Shown here piece by piece: positions 20,747-32,458 of a stretch of 64,000 nt of DNA. Location: positions 7,192,001-7,256,000 of the forward strand of contig NC_052616.1 of assembly GCF_016545825.1 (NCBI RefSeq). The letters are read 5' to 3'. The DNA comes from Eucalyptus grandis. Lineage: Eukaryota; Streptophyta; Magnoliopsida; Myrtales; Myrtaceae. How positions within the stretch are numbered: the first letter of the stretch is position 1; each line of letters begins with the position of its first letter. The notes under the pieces were generated by a model that was given only the letters and a program-made list of their open reading frames with translations, did not search any database and was not told where the DNA came from. The position numbers and the translations under genes are program-made.

Positions 20747-21089
20747 GATGGTGACAAAACCTTCCTGTAGATTTGGATAACTTTGACCTGCAAAACATTT
20801 CTCAAACACATATGCATATCTTATAGAGATAATGGCTAAAAGATTAACACTAGAATCTGCAACCACAGAAAATAGGTTAGTCTAGTATATAATAAAACCA
20901 TCCATAAGATATCAATACTTGTTAATAGAAGCAGTCAAGTCCAAGTCTAGTTCAGTTCTCATCCAGACACAAAACAAAGTCAAAGTCTGTAAAAAAACAG
21001 TTAAACAACAACACAATCCAACAAACAGTTAAAAAATGATTGAAAGTTTTTTATATCAAATCATGCATCTCTCCCCCTTTTTGTCATCA

Positions 21090-24000
21090 TTAAAAATGAT
21101 GAGATGAAGTCTTGGGAATGCGGACAAGCTGGAAATCTTCCATAGACTGAACGATGCCTTCCAGCCTTTTAAAGTCTTCCTTCACTGTACAACCTCCTCA
21201 CTCTTGGCATTGGCCTGATTCGAATAGAGAGAGCTTGCATCTTATCATTCAATGAACGGGAAGAAGCTTGACTTTCATTCTTCAAACTTTGAACTTCGCA
21301 TCCCAAGGCATAAATTTGACCTCGCATTTCCAAGAGAATATCCAAGATTCTCGTGAAAATCTGCTCCATTATCGCTCCGAGTACTTGCTTCGGCTTGATC
21401 TCGATGGAGTAAAAGCGACGATGGTGGATCAAAGCATAATCTCGCGGGTTTGGCGATGAAGCTTCATGACCTTCCTCTGGAAATTGAGATGCATAAACAT
21501 CTTCGGGTGCACGGGTGAGCGGCCCGACTCCTTCACTTGCATCGGGATATGAAGACGTCACTCCTTTTCTCCCGATCTCCCCGTTTCCATGCCTACAGTG
21601 GAGAAGAGATTTCCTCAAGTTCTCCTTCTTCTTTTCTTTCTTCTTCAGTCTTTCTTCCTCTCGCTTCTTGCTCGCTTCTCTTTCTTCTTCTTCTTTCTCC
21701 TCTGCTTCTCTTTCTTCTTCTTCCTTCTCCTCTGCTTCTTTCGTCTTTTGTTCTGATTCTTTCTGAGGAACAGGACGACTTAAATTTTTCAAAGCCATTG
21801 CAGAGATGGTGATGTCTTCATCACCATCTTCATCCTCAACGAGGAGAGCTCTTCTTCTCTTTGATGGAGCAGCCATGGGCTCCTTCCCTTTTCTCTTAGC
21901 GGCGAGAAGAGAGTTGATGAGATTTGGCGAGAGTCTTCTCCTTGAATTTCTCCAATTCCTTGCTCGGTTCCTTCGACGCATTTTGGTCACCATCTTCAGT
22001 CCTACCACCATATGATCGCATGATCGAACACAAAAGATTTGCGTAGGCTGAATATTCAGATGTCTGAATAACTTCGTCACAAGGCTTGGGTAAGGAAGTT
22101 GACATCTGTCCTTCATCATCACTCTATACATGTGAAACATAACAGTATGAGGGAGAGAAAACTTCTTTCCACAGAGGATGGCATACATCTGTTGGAGAAA
22201 TCTTTCCAGAATATTTTGAAGCTGACAAAACATTTCTATCAGTCTAGTCTGGATATCGACGTTTAAAGTCTCAAGACTTTGTAAACTCAAGACTCAAGAC
22301 TCAAGACTCAAGACTCATGACTATTCTCACCGGTCTTTCTAATCCAAAGGACGAAGGAAATCCAAAGCCGAAGTATATGGTTGAGGATTCGATCCTATCC
22401 TCGGAAAAGATCCCTTGGTTGGATAATCATTTCGGATTCTTTGATTCTTATCTAAGATCAATTGAAGATCCAATGATCAACGAAACATTCTTGGAATGTT
22501 CTATTCTTGGAAACCAAGATCCTGATTGTATGGGCAAACAGATTGATGGGCTATCATCGATTCCTTAAATAGCTCGGATGATCTTCTTAATTGATTCCGT
22601 CCAACGGGTAGATTGGAGGAATTCCTTTGGTAAGTGCCAACGGCTATGATGGCATAAAGGAGTATAAAGGAAGACGCTCTAGTTGTTTTAAGTGTGTGAT
22701 TGATAGGAAAATTCAGAATCAAGAACCTTGATTGTTAGTCGATACGATTCGAGCGAAATTGTATACACAGAGAGTGTTTATACTTGGTGATACCTTGAGC
22801 GAGTGTAGTAGATCATCTACATCGAGAAATCAAGGAAGATCAACACCGTAACATCTCTTTGTTCATAGTGGAATCCAGCCAATCTATCGTGTCGGTGCGA
22901 AGAGTGGATGTAGGCTTGAATCAAGCCGAACCACTATAAACCGCGTGTTCAATTCTCTCTTTCCTTAACTCAGTCTTATGATTGATTTTTAATTATTGCA
23001 AATCCTTCATCTGTCTAAGTATTGTGCAATCTTCAAGAAAATTTTTATAAACCTATTCACCCCCTCTAGGTACTTGTACTAGCAATATCAACATCAACTT
23101 TGCCTCAGAGCTTGAAACATCAGTTTTGGAAGTTGATTTCGGCCGAAGGCAATTGATCACAATCTTGTGAAGCAAGATGTTGAATGCATTCATCGTGAGT
23201 AGGTGATCTTCTCATCTGTTCTCCTGTCTTTCACCAGTTCAAGTGTGGCCCGAGCAATGGAAACTTTGATTGGTTGATATTTGCCTCTCTTAACTTCTAA
23301 CACATCTCGCAAAGCATATTCATATCCACAACATAGTCTTGTTCTTTAACGCTGAAGGAGAATCTATTTGCATCCAAAAAGCTAAGATTTGAATAGAAAT
23401 ATGCAGTCAATTCAGCATAAGCCTCAGTTGAGTCAGAGCAAAACTTTTCAAGTTGAAGAGAACTAAACTTTTCCCTCAAGTTCATATTCATAGCATCCAG
23501 AAAATCAAAGTCCACACTCCTAGGGTTTATTACCCCACGCTTCAGCAATTTCGAGTATAGATCCTTTTGTTCCTTTGATCTGAACAAATCTCCCATTTTT
23601 CCTTGAATTTTAGCCGCAATACCCATTTTCGGTTGAAATAGACTGAACAGATTGTCATCGTCATTCCCATCTACAGGATTCGGTCCCCAAATCACGAGGA
23701 TCACTTGGGATATTCGCAAGGGTTTCCTCACCACCCCTTTACGAGCGATTCCCAAACTTTCCATTTTTCGAAAGATATATTCGTTCCTATATCCTTTGTC
23801 TCTAAGAAACTCATCAACATAGTTCAAAGGAGTACGAATTCCTTTTAAGGCACGATATAGCTTGTAAATAAAAGCGGGTTTTTGAACTCTTACTTGGTCC
23901 GCATCCTCGATGATTTCTTCCCGATGCGATGAACAACGCCTTGAGGACTAGATGGTGGAGAATGACGCTGCTGAGAATGTTGTGGGCTCGGTTGCTGATC

Positions 24001-24101
24001 TGGAGTAACTTCATCTTCAGTAAGATCGAAGTGCGTAGGCCCTCACTCATTCTCTGTGGTCCCCTGCTTGCGATTCTTGAGGACTTTTGTGAAGATGACA
24101 T
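21090..24101 (-). pseudogene. Third ORF of element B, split by a solo LTR
   Basis: Starts at ATG 24101 (MSSSQKSSRIA), homologous to 6281 in A. Matching blocks are 'NYVDEFLRDKGYRNEYIF' (about 23770-23825), 'LLKRGVINPRSVDFDFLDAM' (about 23490-23555), 'TAYFYSNLSFLDANRFSF' (about 23350-23410), then the solo LTR 22190-23090. After it come 'FSLPHTVMFHMYRVMMKD' (about 22110-22165), a basic/acidic tract (about 21800-21900), a Glu-rich helix (about 21630-21760) and a C-terminal coil ('DILLEMRGQIYALGCEVQSL', about 21270-21350). The end differs from A and C: after IPK the frame runs on to TAA at 21090-21092. Function unknown. Confidence 0.8.
22190..23090 (+). mobile_element. Solo LTR of the element A subtype, nested in element B
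   Basis: 901 bp, TGTTGG...AATATCA, most similar to the LTRs of A (same U3 start 'cagtctagtctggatatcga' and heptamer array). The target duplication is ACATC (22185-22189 and 23091-23095). The uninterrupted site is seen in element C at about 43113 ('gcatacatcagcttgg'). It is plus-strand, antisense to B, and represents a later insertion followed by LTR-LTR recombination. Confidence 0.95.
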
Positions 24102-24538
24102 CTTTCTCAGTGTTTGGAAGATTCCTTGCTTGACTTTCCCAGAAAAGATGACAACTTTTTGAAGATTGAGCGAAGAAGACAAACGGGAATTGAGAATCGA
24201 TGCTTTCTAGGGTTTTTTGAGAGAAAAGTGAATAGAAAAGTGAAGAGAAATCTACAGTGCACAATCGGTTAAAAAGAAGAGTAAACGAACCGTCACAAAG
24301 GAAATAAAAATATGCCTTTTCAAAATAACTGTCTTTATCCGCAAAAATAGTTATTTCAAAAATAACTTCCTTTTGAAAATGAATCGATGCAATATTTACG
24401 TTAATTAAATATAGCAATAATTTAAACACAGTCTTATGATCGTACCTTTTCAAGATAAGATTGAGAGAGAAAGACTTACGATACCAAGGTCGAGCCAAGA
24501 CTGTAGATAAAGTCTTGTAAGCCTGAGTCTGACAGTCT

Positions 24539-27500
24539 TTAGACTTTGATATCCTCATACCTCAAAATGTTGAGTCTGGACCGTATAGACTCAAATTGAT
24601 TTTTCTCCAAAGGCTTTGTGAGTATATCAGCCGTTGATTCTTTGAGTCAGCAAATTGAATTGAAACATCTCCATTTTGAACATGATCTCTAATAAAGTGA
24701 TGTCGAATCTCTATATGCTTTGCTCTTGAGTGGAGAATTGGATTTTTGGTGAGGTTGATAGCACGGTGTTGTCGCAATTAATCTCCGTGCATGAGTCTTC
24801 AATTTCAAAATCTCTTAGCTGTTGTTTTATCCATAGAATTTGCGAACAGCAGCTTCCAAGAGCTACATACTCGCTTCGTTGTGGAAAGAGACACGGTGCT
24901 TTGTTTCCTTGAAAACCAAGACACTGTCCCCGCTTCCAAGCAACCGGCAAGTTCTGAAGTGCTCTTTCTATCAACTCGCAACCGGCCAGATCTACGTCCG
25001 AATATCCCGGAAGATTAAAGTCTCCCTTCTTAGGATACCAAAGACCGATGCTTGATGATGAAGCGACGTATTTAATGATGCGTTTCGCAGCACTGAAATG
25101 AGATTCTCTAGGATCTGATTGAAACCTAGCACAGATGCAAACACTCAACAAAATATCAGGTCTAGAGGTAGTAAGATAAAGAAGTGATCCAATAATGCTC
25201 CTGTACAGCTTTTGATCAACTTTCTTCCCTTCTTCATCTTTGCCTATCTTTAAAGAACTTGACATTGGTATGTCGACCTTTTTGCACTTTTCCAGTCCAA
25301 ACCTTTTGACAAGATCATTAACATATTTTTCTTGATAAATAAAAGTTCATTCCTTCAATTGTTTTACTTGAAGACCAAGAAAGAATGTTAACTCTCCCAT
25401 CATACTCATTTCAAACTCATCCTGCATAGACTTTGAAAATTTCTTGCAAAGACTTTCATTAGAGGATCCAAAAATAATATCATCCACATATATTTGAACA
25501 AGTAAGAAACTTTTGTTTTCCTTCTTGATAAATAAAGTCGTATCTACTTTACCTTTAACAAAACCATTTTGTATTAGGAACTTACTTAATCTGTCATACC
25601 AAGCCCGAGGTGCTTGCTTTAAACCATACAAAGCCTTTTTTCCAAGACCGAGTCCGGCTTCTTTGGGTCTTCAAACCCTGGTGGTTGTTCCACATAAACT
25701 TCCTCATGGATAAATCCATTTAGGAAGGCGCTTTTGACGTCCATTTGGAATAACATGAAATTCTTATAACAAGTAAACGCAAGTAATAGTCGAATAACTT
25801 CTAACCTTGCTACCGGAGCGTAAGTCTCATCATAGTCTATTCCTTCTTCTTGCGTATATCCCTTGGCCACGAGTCTTGCTTTATTTCGTACGACTTTTCC
25901 TTTTCGTTCATCTTGTTTCGAACACCCATTTAGCTCCAATAATGTTTTACCTTTTGGTTTGGATGTCAATTCCCAGACATCATTTATGTTGAACTGTCTA
26001 AGCTCTTCTTGCATAGCTTCAATCCAGCTTTCATCGATAAAGCTTCTTCTATGCTCTATGGTTCAATTTCGAAGAAACGAGTGCCACAAAGACTAGACTC
26101 TTCTCGCCTTTTGGATCGGTGCGAATTCCTTCATTAATTTCGCCAATTATAAGATCTTTGGGATGACTGGACTTATGCTTCCAGTTACTTGTTGATTTGT
26201 CTGATTGATGATCTCTCTCTTTGATTGAATCTTCACGAACATCCTTATTCTGGTTTTCCAGAGTCCGAGATGCTTATTGAGTTGTAAGCTTTGGAAGATT
26301 GGGAGTGTGTTCGAACTCTTCTTGATGAGTCGACTTGATTCATCTTGTGTTGAGTCTTGAAATTTGACATTCATTGACTCCTCCACAGACTGGCTCTTCT
26401 TGTTATAGACTTTGAAGGCTTTGCTTGATGTAGAATATCCAAGGAAGATACCTTCATCTGATCTTTCTTCAAACTTACCAACTCGATCTTTTGCATTTTT
26501 CAGTATAAAACATTTGCAACCAAATACATGAAAGTATGAAACAATAGGCTTCTTTTCTTTGAATAACTCATAAGGGGTTTTTGAAGAATAGATCTTAAGA
26601 AGACTCTATTGATGATATAGCATGCTGTTGAAAAGCTTCAACTTCAGCCCAAAATCGAGAAGAAATTTTACTTTCAATTAAAATAGTTCTAGCCATTTCT
26701 TGAAGAGATCTGTTCTTTCTTTCCACAACTCCATTTTGCTGAGGAGTATATGGAGAGGAAAACACATGCTTACAGCCAGATTCATCACGAATTTTGTAAA
26801 ATCTTGATTTTCAAATTCACCTCCATGATCTGTTCTTATACTAGAGATAACACATCCTTTTTCATTTTGAACCATTTTAGCAAATTTTTCAAAATACGAA
26901 AAGGTTTCGGACTTACTTGCAAGGAAATATACCCAAGTAAAACGGAGTAATCATCAACAATTACTAGGCAATACTTCTTACCCCCAATACTTTGAGTTGG
27001 TTGGTCCTGAAGAGATCCATATGCAGCAACCGTAGTACATGATTAGTAGAGACATGATTTATTGGCTTAAAAGAATTTCTTACCTGCTTTCCCAGAATAC
27101 ATGGAGTGCATGAATCAATCTTTTGGTATGGCAATTTGGGTAGTCCTCGAACAAGCTGTTTTGAAGAGATTTTGGCTAATTGCTTCATGTTGACATAACC
27201 AAGCTTTTGTGCCATAAGCTTACTTCGTCTTGAATTGAGATAAGGCATTGCGATTCATTTGGTTTCACATCCAGAAGATAGATATTTCCATGTCTTCGAC
27301 CCATGAAAGATTGAGTAGAGTCTTTACTGATTCCAGAACATGTTCCTTCTTGAAAGAAGATCTTGAAACCAGTATCACACAATTGACTAATGCTGAGAAG
27401 ATTGTAATTGAGTCCTTCCACTAAGGAAACATTACTTATTGTGAGAGTTCCAATTTTCACGGTTCCAAATCCCACAATACTTCCTTTGCTGTTTCCTCCA

Positions 27501-27636
27501 AATGAAACTTTTCCACCATTTACTTGAGCAATCTTTATAAAGCAATTTGAGTCTCCCTGTCATGTGTCTTGAGCATCCGCTGTCAAGATACCACTTTACC
27601 TGTTTCTTGACGGAGACCTACATTTAAAATAAAGTC
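24539..27636 (-). pseudogene. pol of element B
   Basis: Reads from the protease (minus strand, about 27595, LDSGC-like; the frame is shifted after the gag TGA). GAG-pre-integrase follows at about 27010-27250 ('GYVNMKQLAKISSKQLVRGL'), then the integrase core (TDHGGEFEN about 26820; NRSLQEMA-type about 26700). Reverse transcriptase is at about 25347-26014 ('[17 protein letters not shown]', YVDD about 25490) and RNase H at about 24539-25010 (GYSDVDLAGCE about 24990). It ends at TAA 24539-24541. One reverse transcriptase block of 131 codons overlaps the next of 94 codons in another frame, so a single indel separates them. Confidence 0.9.
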
Positions 27637-29324
27637 TCAAGCTTTCTTTGGTACCCAAATTTTCTTGGGTCCTTTGGTGTTAGTAAGATAAATAGTATTA
27701 GCCCATACTTTCTTAACAGGTTTCCATACCATAGGACACTCTTTTTCAAAGTGATCCGGACTTTGCACTTAGAACATCGAGAGCATTTCTACCTACGGGT
27801 TTTACAAAAACTTTCTTGAAGTGATTTTTGTAAACCTCACTCGAGAGTCTTTTCTTAATTCTTTCTTTTACTTTAGGAAAATCAATCAAGGGAATTGTTT
27901 CTTTGTCATACCTAGACCAAACTTATTGAAGTAAGGTCTTTGTCTTTGAAAAGAATTTTCTCAAGTTTTTCAGACCCTATAGAAAATTTCTTTGATATAT
28001 TTGATAAGTCTGTTTTTAAAAAACATTTTATTTTAAAAGATTATCTTCATTTTCTTTAAGATTGGAAACAGACAAGTCTAGACTTTTAACTCTTTATGCT
28101 AAAACATTTTCCTTTTGTTTTAGAGCTGAGTTTTCTTTTTCAGTTCGGAAATTCTTTTGAGAGAAGTCTTAAGACTAAAGCATAGTTCATCAATATATTT
28201 AGAAATTTTGACAGGAATTTTAAAATCACTTGCCTCAAATTCACTGTTCGAGTCGATCCCGAGTCCGATCCAGTCCGAGTCGATTGTGCCATCGACATAG
28301 ATTGGCATATTCATTATCACTTTCTTCACACTCGGTATCACTCCGGTGTTTCGGCTTTGAGAGCTTTTCGAAATTTTTCAGCTTTTCCTCTCTTCTTCTT
28401 CGAAGAGGACGGTTGGGTCCGATGTGTCCCTTTTCTTGCATTCAAAGCAGACTACATCTTTATTTGGTTCCTCATCATCAACGAGACTTGGTGCTGTTTT
28501 TGAAAGCTTTGTTTCTTTGAGTTGAACCTTCTTCCTTTTCTATTTAGTTTTCTGAATCTTCTTATCATGAGAGCAAGCTCCTCATCGTCCATATCATCTT
28601 CAGAATCTGTATCATCGAATCATCATTTGATTTTAATGCAATGGATTTCTTACCTTTTGGATCTTCCTCTTCATTGATCCTTTCCACTTCATAGGACTGA
28701 AGAGTTCCAATCAGCTCGTCGACGAGATAGTGGCATGATTCTCTGCGTCTCTCTTATCGAAGTCTTTATGTGATTCCAATCCTGGAGAGTCCACGCAGTA
28801 GCTTATTTACCTTCATGGGATCGAAGTTGGTTGACCTTGATTTTCAAGACCATTTACAATATCTGTAAAACGACTAAACATGTCGATATTGATTCTCCTG
28901 GTTTCATTCGAAGGCTTCGTATTGACCGAGAAGAATGTTGATTCTTGTTTCCTTCACTGACTGTTCCTTCATAGGTGATATACAATCTGTCCCAAACTTC
29001 TTTTGCTGTACCACAAGAAGATATTCTATTATATTCAGTTGGTGATAAAGCACAATATAAGGAGTAAATTGCTTTCGCATCGAGTGCTTGTCTCTTGATT
29101 ATTTCTTCCCGAGACATTCCGCTGGTTTCTTCGATTTCTTTTCCTCTTTCGGGCGATGCGTGGTAGGAGTAATTCCTTTTCTACAACGTCCCATTCCAGA
29201 GGATCCTTTGATCGTAGGAAAGCTTTCATCTTGTTCTTCCGATGTTGTAATCCTTTCCATCAAAGTAGGGTGGTCTGGTATTGCTTTGCCCTTCCATCAG
29301 CCCCGGTGCTAGCATACTAGCCAT
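27637..29324 (-). pseudogene. gag of element B
   Basis: Probable start ATG 29324, as in A and C. 'RQALDAKAIYSLYCALSPTE' is at about 29030-29090 and VWDRLYITYEG follows. The CX2C knuckle near 28460 is shifted by one base. A Lys/Ser-rich tract covers about 27950-28200. It ends at TGA (27637-27639) after VPKKA, the same stop as in A and C. Several frame breaks. Confidence 0.85.
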
Positions 29325-29372
29325 GGATCTTTTACTATGAAGTAAAACACTTCAAATAAAGTAAGTACACGT

Positions 29373-29383
29373 GCTCGATACCA
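29373..29383 (-). promoter_or_regulatory. Primer-binding site of element B (tRNA-iMet)
   Basis: On the minus strand TGGTATCGAGC, two bases inside the 5' LTR. It lacks one base of the canonical TGGTATCAGAGC, exactly as in element A. Confidence 0.9.
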
Positions 29384-29385
29384 AT

Positions 29386-30311
29386 TGATATTGCTAGTAT
29401 GAGTACCTAGAGGGGGTGAATAGGTGCCTAAACAATTTATCGATATACGGAAGCGATTCTTAACATATGATAGAAAGTAAATTCTCTCTTAATTAACAAA
29501 ATGAAATACGATTGAGGTAGAGAGAGTGAGGAAGAGAAAATTGAACACAGGATTTATAGTGGTTCGGCTTATTCCAAGCCTACGTCCACTCTTCCGCACT
29601 GACAGCCCACCGGCTGGATTTCACTATGATCAAAAGAGAAGTTACAGCACAGCTTTGCCTTGATTCCACGGTGTAGATGTTCTACCACACCTCCTCAAGG
29701 TCTCTCACAAATATAGACTCTCTTTTGTATACAAGTATTCGCTCAAAGGATTTATCTAAACAAATATGAGCTTCAGACTTTGGAATTCTTCTATCGCGCA
29801 CACCTCGAACAAGTAAGAACGTCTTCCTTATATACTCCTTTATGCCATCATACCCGTTGGCACTTACCAAAGGAATTCCTCCAATCTACCCGTTGACGGA
29901 ATCAATTAGGAAGATTGTTCGAGCTATTAAAGGAACGTGTTGATAGCCCATCAATCCCGTTCGCCCATACAATCGGGATCTCGGTTTCCATAAGTAGAAC
30001 CTTCCAATAATATTTAGACAATCATCGAATCTTCAGTCATTGAATCAATCTTGATCAATCAAAGGATTCTTATACGTCTTCTCCAACCACGAGATCTTCT
30101 CCAGATGATAAGGTTAAATCCTGAACAAAACATCCAGTTCTGGATAACCTTTCTTCAACGGATTAGAGATCACAATGAGGATAGACTTTGAGTCTTGAGT
30201 CTCGGCTGTCCGGAAGTCTTCGACTTTAACTAACGAGTCCGCAGACCTTCGGACTAGACCGATGGAAACGTTTTGTCAACTTCAAAACACTTCACGAAGA
30301 TTTCTCCAACA
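29386..30311 (-). repeat. 5' LTR of element B
   Basis: 926 bp, near-identical to 19804-20732. The promoter TATA box TATATAAGG is at 29826-29834 on the minus strand. It is followed by target duplication GTCTT (30312-30316) and NAC-3 sequence. Confidence 0.95.
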
Positions 30312-30800
30312 GTCTTCACATGAAGTTATGATCAGAATAGACCATTAAGTCTAGTTCCACGGTCGTCCACCCCTTCATTCATTCATCATTGTCTCGTTGC
30401 ACTGTCGCCGTCGCCGTCTGAGGAAGTGAGTTGGGCGTTGTTCCGCTGCTGAAACTTGACTAAGTAGTGTCCCTTGCATCCATATGCAAGGCAGCCCGCC
30501 GCCCCTATTGTCATCCAAAGTGATTTGGCATATGTGACCCCACTGCTGATGGCTTGGGCGGGCTGAGATTTGTCGACTGCAGTTAACAACAAGGTGGCAG
30601 AAGAGTCATTATTGATGTTTTTGTGAAGGCCGCTGCCGTTGCCGCTGCTGTCCAATAGGAATGCCCTCTTTGCTCGTTGATTCTCTTCTTTTAAGTGCAC
30701 CAGTTTGTCGTATGAAATTACAATTGCCTTCTCTTATGATTTCTTCTCGTCTTTGTAATATTTGATTTTGCACAAGACGGACTTACGTTGCTTCCAAGAT

Positions 30801-32458
30801 GGGAAAATTGCTTAAAAAGTCCTAAACCTACTGTATGATGGCCAAATTTAATCATAAACTTTTCAATTATGTTGATTTAGTTCTAATTCTTTTAATGATT
30901 TGTCAAGCTAGTCCCAAACCTTTTAATGAATTGCCAATTGAGTCCGTCCAGCTAATTTTAGTCGGATGTCACTAGTCAGTGCCGGTCATCTTGCGTGACA
31001 TCATTGTTAGATAAGGCAAGTCTCATGTGAAATTCATACTATCTGATGGTGTATGTGCATTGGTTTCACATGCGCTCTGACCTTCCAATAATAGCGTTCG
31101 ATGCATGTTGTCATATGACAATGTGTGGACACCTCAGCTCTGGTCCATAGAAATTACTGTCGGACCACAACTTGTCACCGGGATTGCAGGTCCCGAGTCA
31201 TAGTTTCTCCAAGCAATTGACCACGAAAGCACATTTTCTCTACCGTTGTGGTCTTTGAACTCCAAGAAATTCAATAGAAAGCTACTGGCCATTTCGGTAC
31301 TTCTCAATTTTAGAGCCATTGTATACCTCACCAGTTGTCATCCGACGCCGGATTCGATTCCACTTGGACTACATGTCGACATTGCGTAGACCACATAGAA
31401 TTTGGTTACTTGATCATTAACCTGGAGAATCATTTAGGCTATGTAAAATTTACGTATATAAATGAGAAAATAGAGTGGAAAAAAAAAAAAAAAAGATGTT
31501 GAATTCAGGATATTAGCTTGTGGTAGCTATGCAGACATTTAGAATCATGATACGTTTTAGAGAAGAATTGAAATTTTCATTAGTGCCGATAAATTTAATT
31601 TGTTTAAAACATAAATCGAACGGTATTTTTGAAATTAAAGACTAGAAGCTATGTTACTTAAAAAAGTAAGAATACTACTTCTCTACATATGTTAGTATAT
31701 CTATATCAATCAATTTTCAACCTTGGTATATTTAGTGATGACCAATTTTCTCTTTTATTAGCTTGAGTTGTTCTTCTACTGTGTACACATCCGGACACCG
31801 TACACATGCAATCCCATGCTATGTATCATCTGTCTCAACTCGTTTTCCCATTAAGAGTGCATTTATTTCATGAAAAATCTAAAAATTTAAAAATATTTTT
31901 CAAAAATCGATTGATTAATACAAGTGATTATTTTTTGAATAATGTTTTCCAAATCTACGCACCTTAAAATACATCAAATTTTCTTAATTTTGACAAATGT
32001 ACACATTCCGTTGATTAGTTGAGTAAAATTACTATAGTGTCAAAAATTCATCACAATGGCAGGGTTAGGTGTGGATATATATATATTGATATACATTCTA
32101 TCAATTAGCCTGGGAAGTTCCTGTTGTGTAAAAAATATGTTATATTGGCGGAGTACCTTATATACATTCTCTTATGAAAAATATGTTGCATGAAACTAAC
32201 TGTCAATTTTTATTTTTTTTTAAGCCAAGCGGGATAATTAACAACTCGACTTCTCGAATATACTCGCTTTTGATCTGGGCATATTATTCTTAAAAAGCCT
32301 TTCGTCCCAGGCTACATAAAAAATTTTATTTGAAAGAAAAACATCTCATTTATTTATATGACAAAAGCCGCAACTGTAATTACATCATTCGAATGGGCCC
32401 TAAAAAAAGAGCATGCCTATAATTCAACTCGTTTAATAACTAAAAACTGCAAAAACTG
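30801..32458. other. Intergenic between NAC-3 and NAC-4
   Basis: 30805-31125 begins 'aaaattgcttaaaaagtcct' and has the look of a dispersed non-coding repeat (related wording at 62095-62220). It replaces the expected NAC exon 1. 31490-31640 matches 11495-11630. 31930-32350 matches 15900-16440, that is, the downstream flank of the next NAC copy. The element A target is altered here to 'gggataattaac'. No coding region is supported. Confidence 0.6.

Larger units (their letters stand above)
19804..30311 (-). mobile_element. Full-length Ty1/copia retrotransposon B (SIRE/Maximus-like)
   Basis: 10.5 kb, minus strand, target duplication GTCTT (19799-19803 and 30312-30316). The LTRs of about 927 bp read TGTTGGAGAAATC...GCAATATCA on the minus strand. 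Same gene order as A: gag, TGA, pol, spacer, third ORF, polypurine tract. A 901-bp solo LTR of the A subtype is nested in the third ORF (22190-23090). It sits inside the second exon of NAC-3. Frames are broken in every gene. Confidence 0.95.
19747..30800 (-). pseudogene. NAC-3: NAC gene fragment split by element B
   Basis: 19747-19803 ('aggaggtgaggatacacgta', 'ttccactggag') and 30317-30800 are two parts of one NAC second exon, separated by element B and its GTCTT duplication. The right part reads, on the minus strand, 'ENQRAKRAFLLDSSGN' (compare ENRRAKRMCLLNDSGD in NAC-1) and ISSGVTYAKSL (compare SSSVAYAEQL). It ends where exon 2 begins (about 30790). No NAC-domain exon follows; unrelated repeat-like sequence starts at about 30805. 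The 5' half and most of the tail are therefore gone, independent of the B insertion. Confidence 0.8.
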
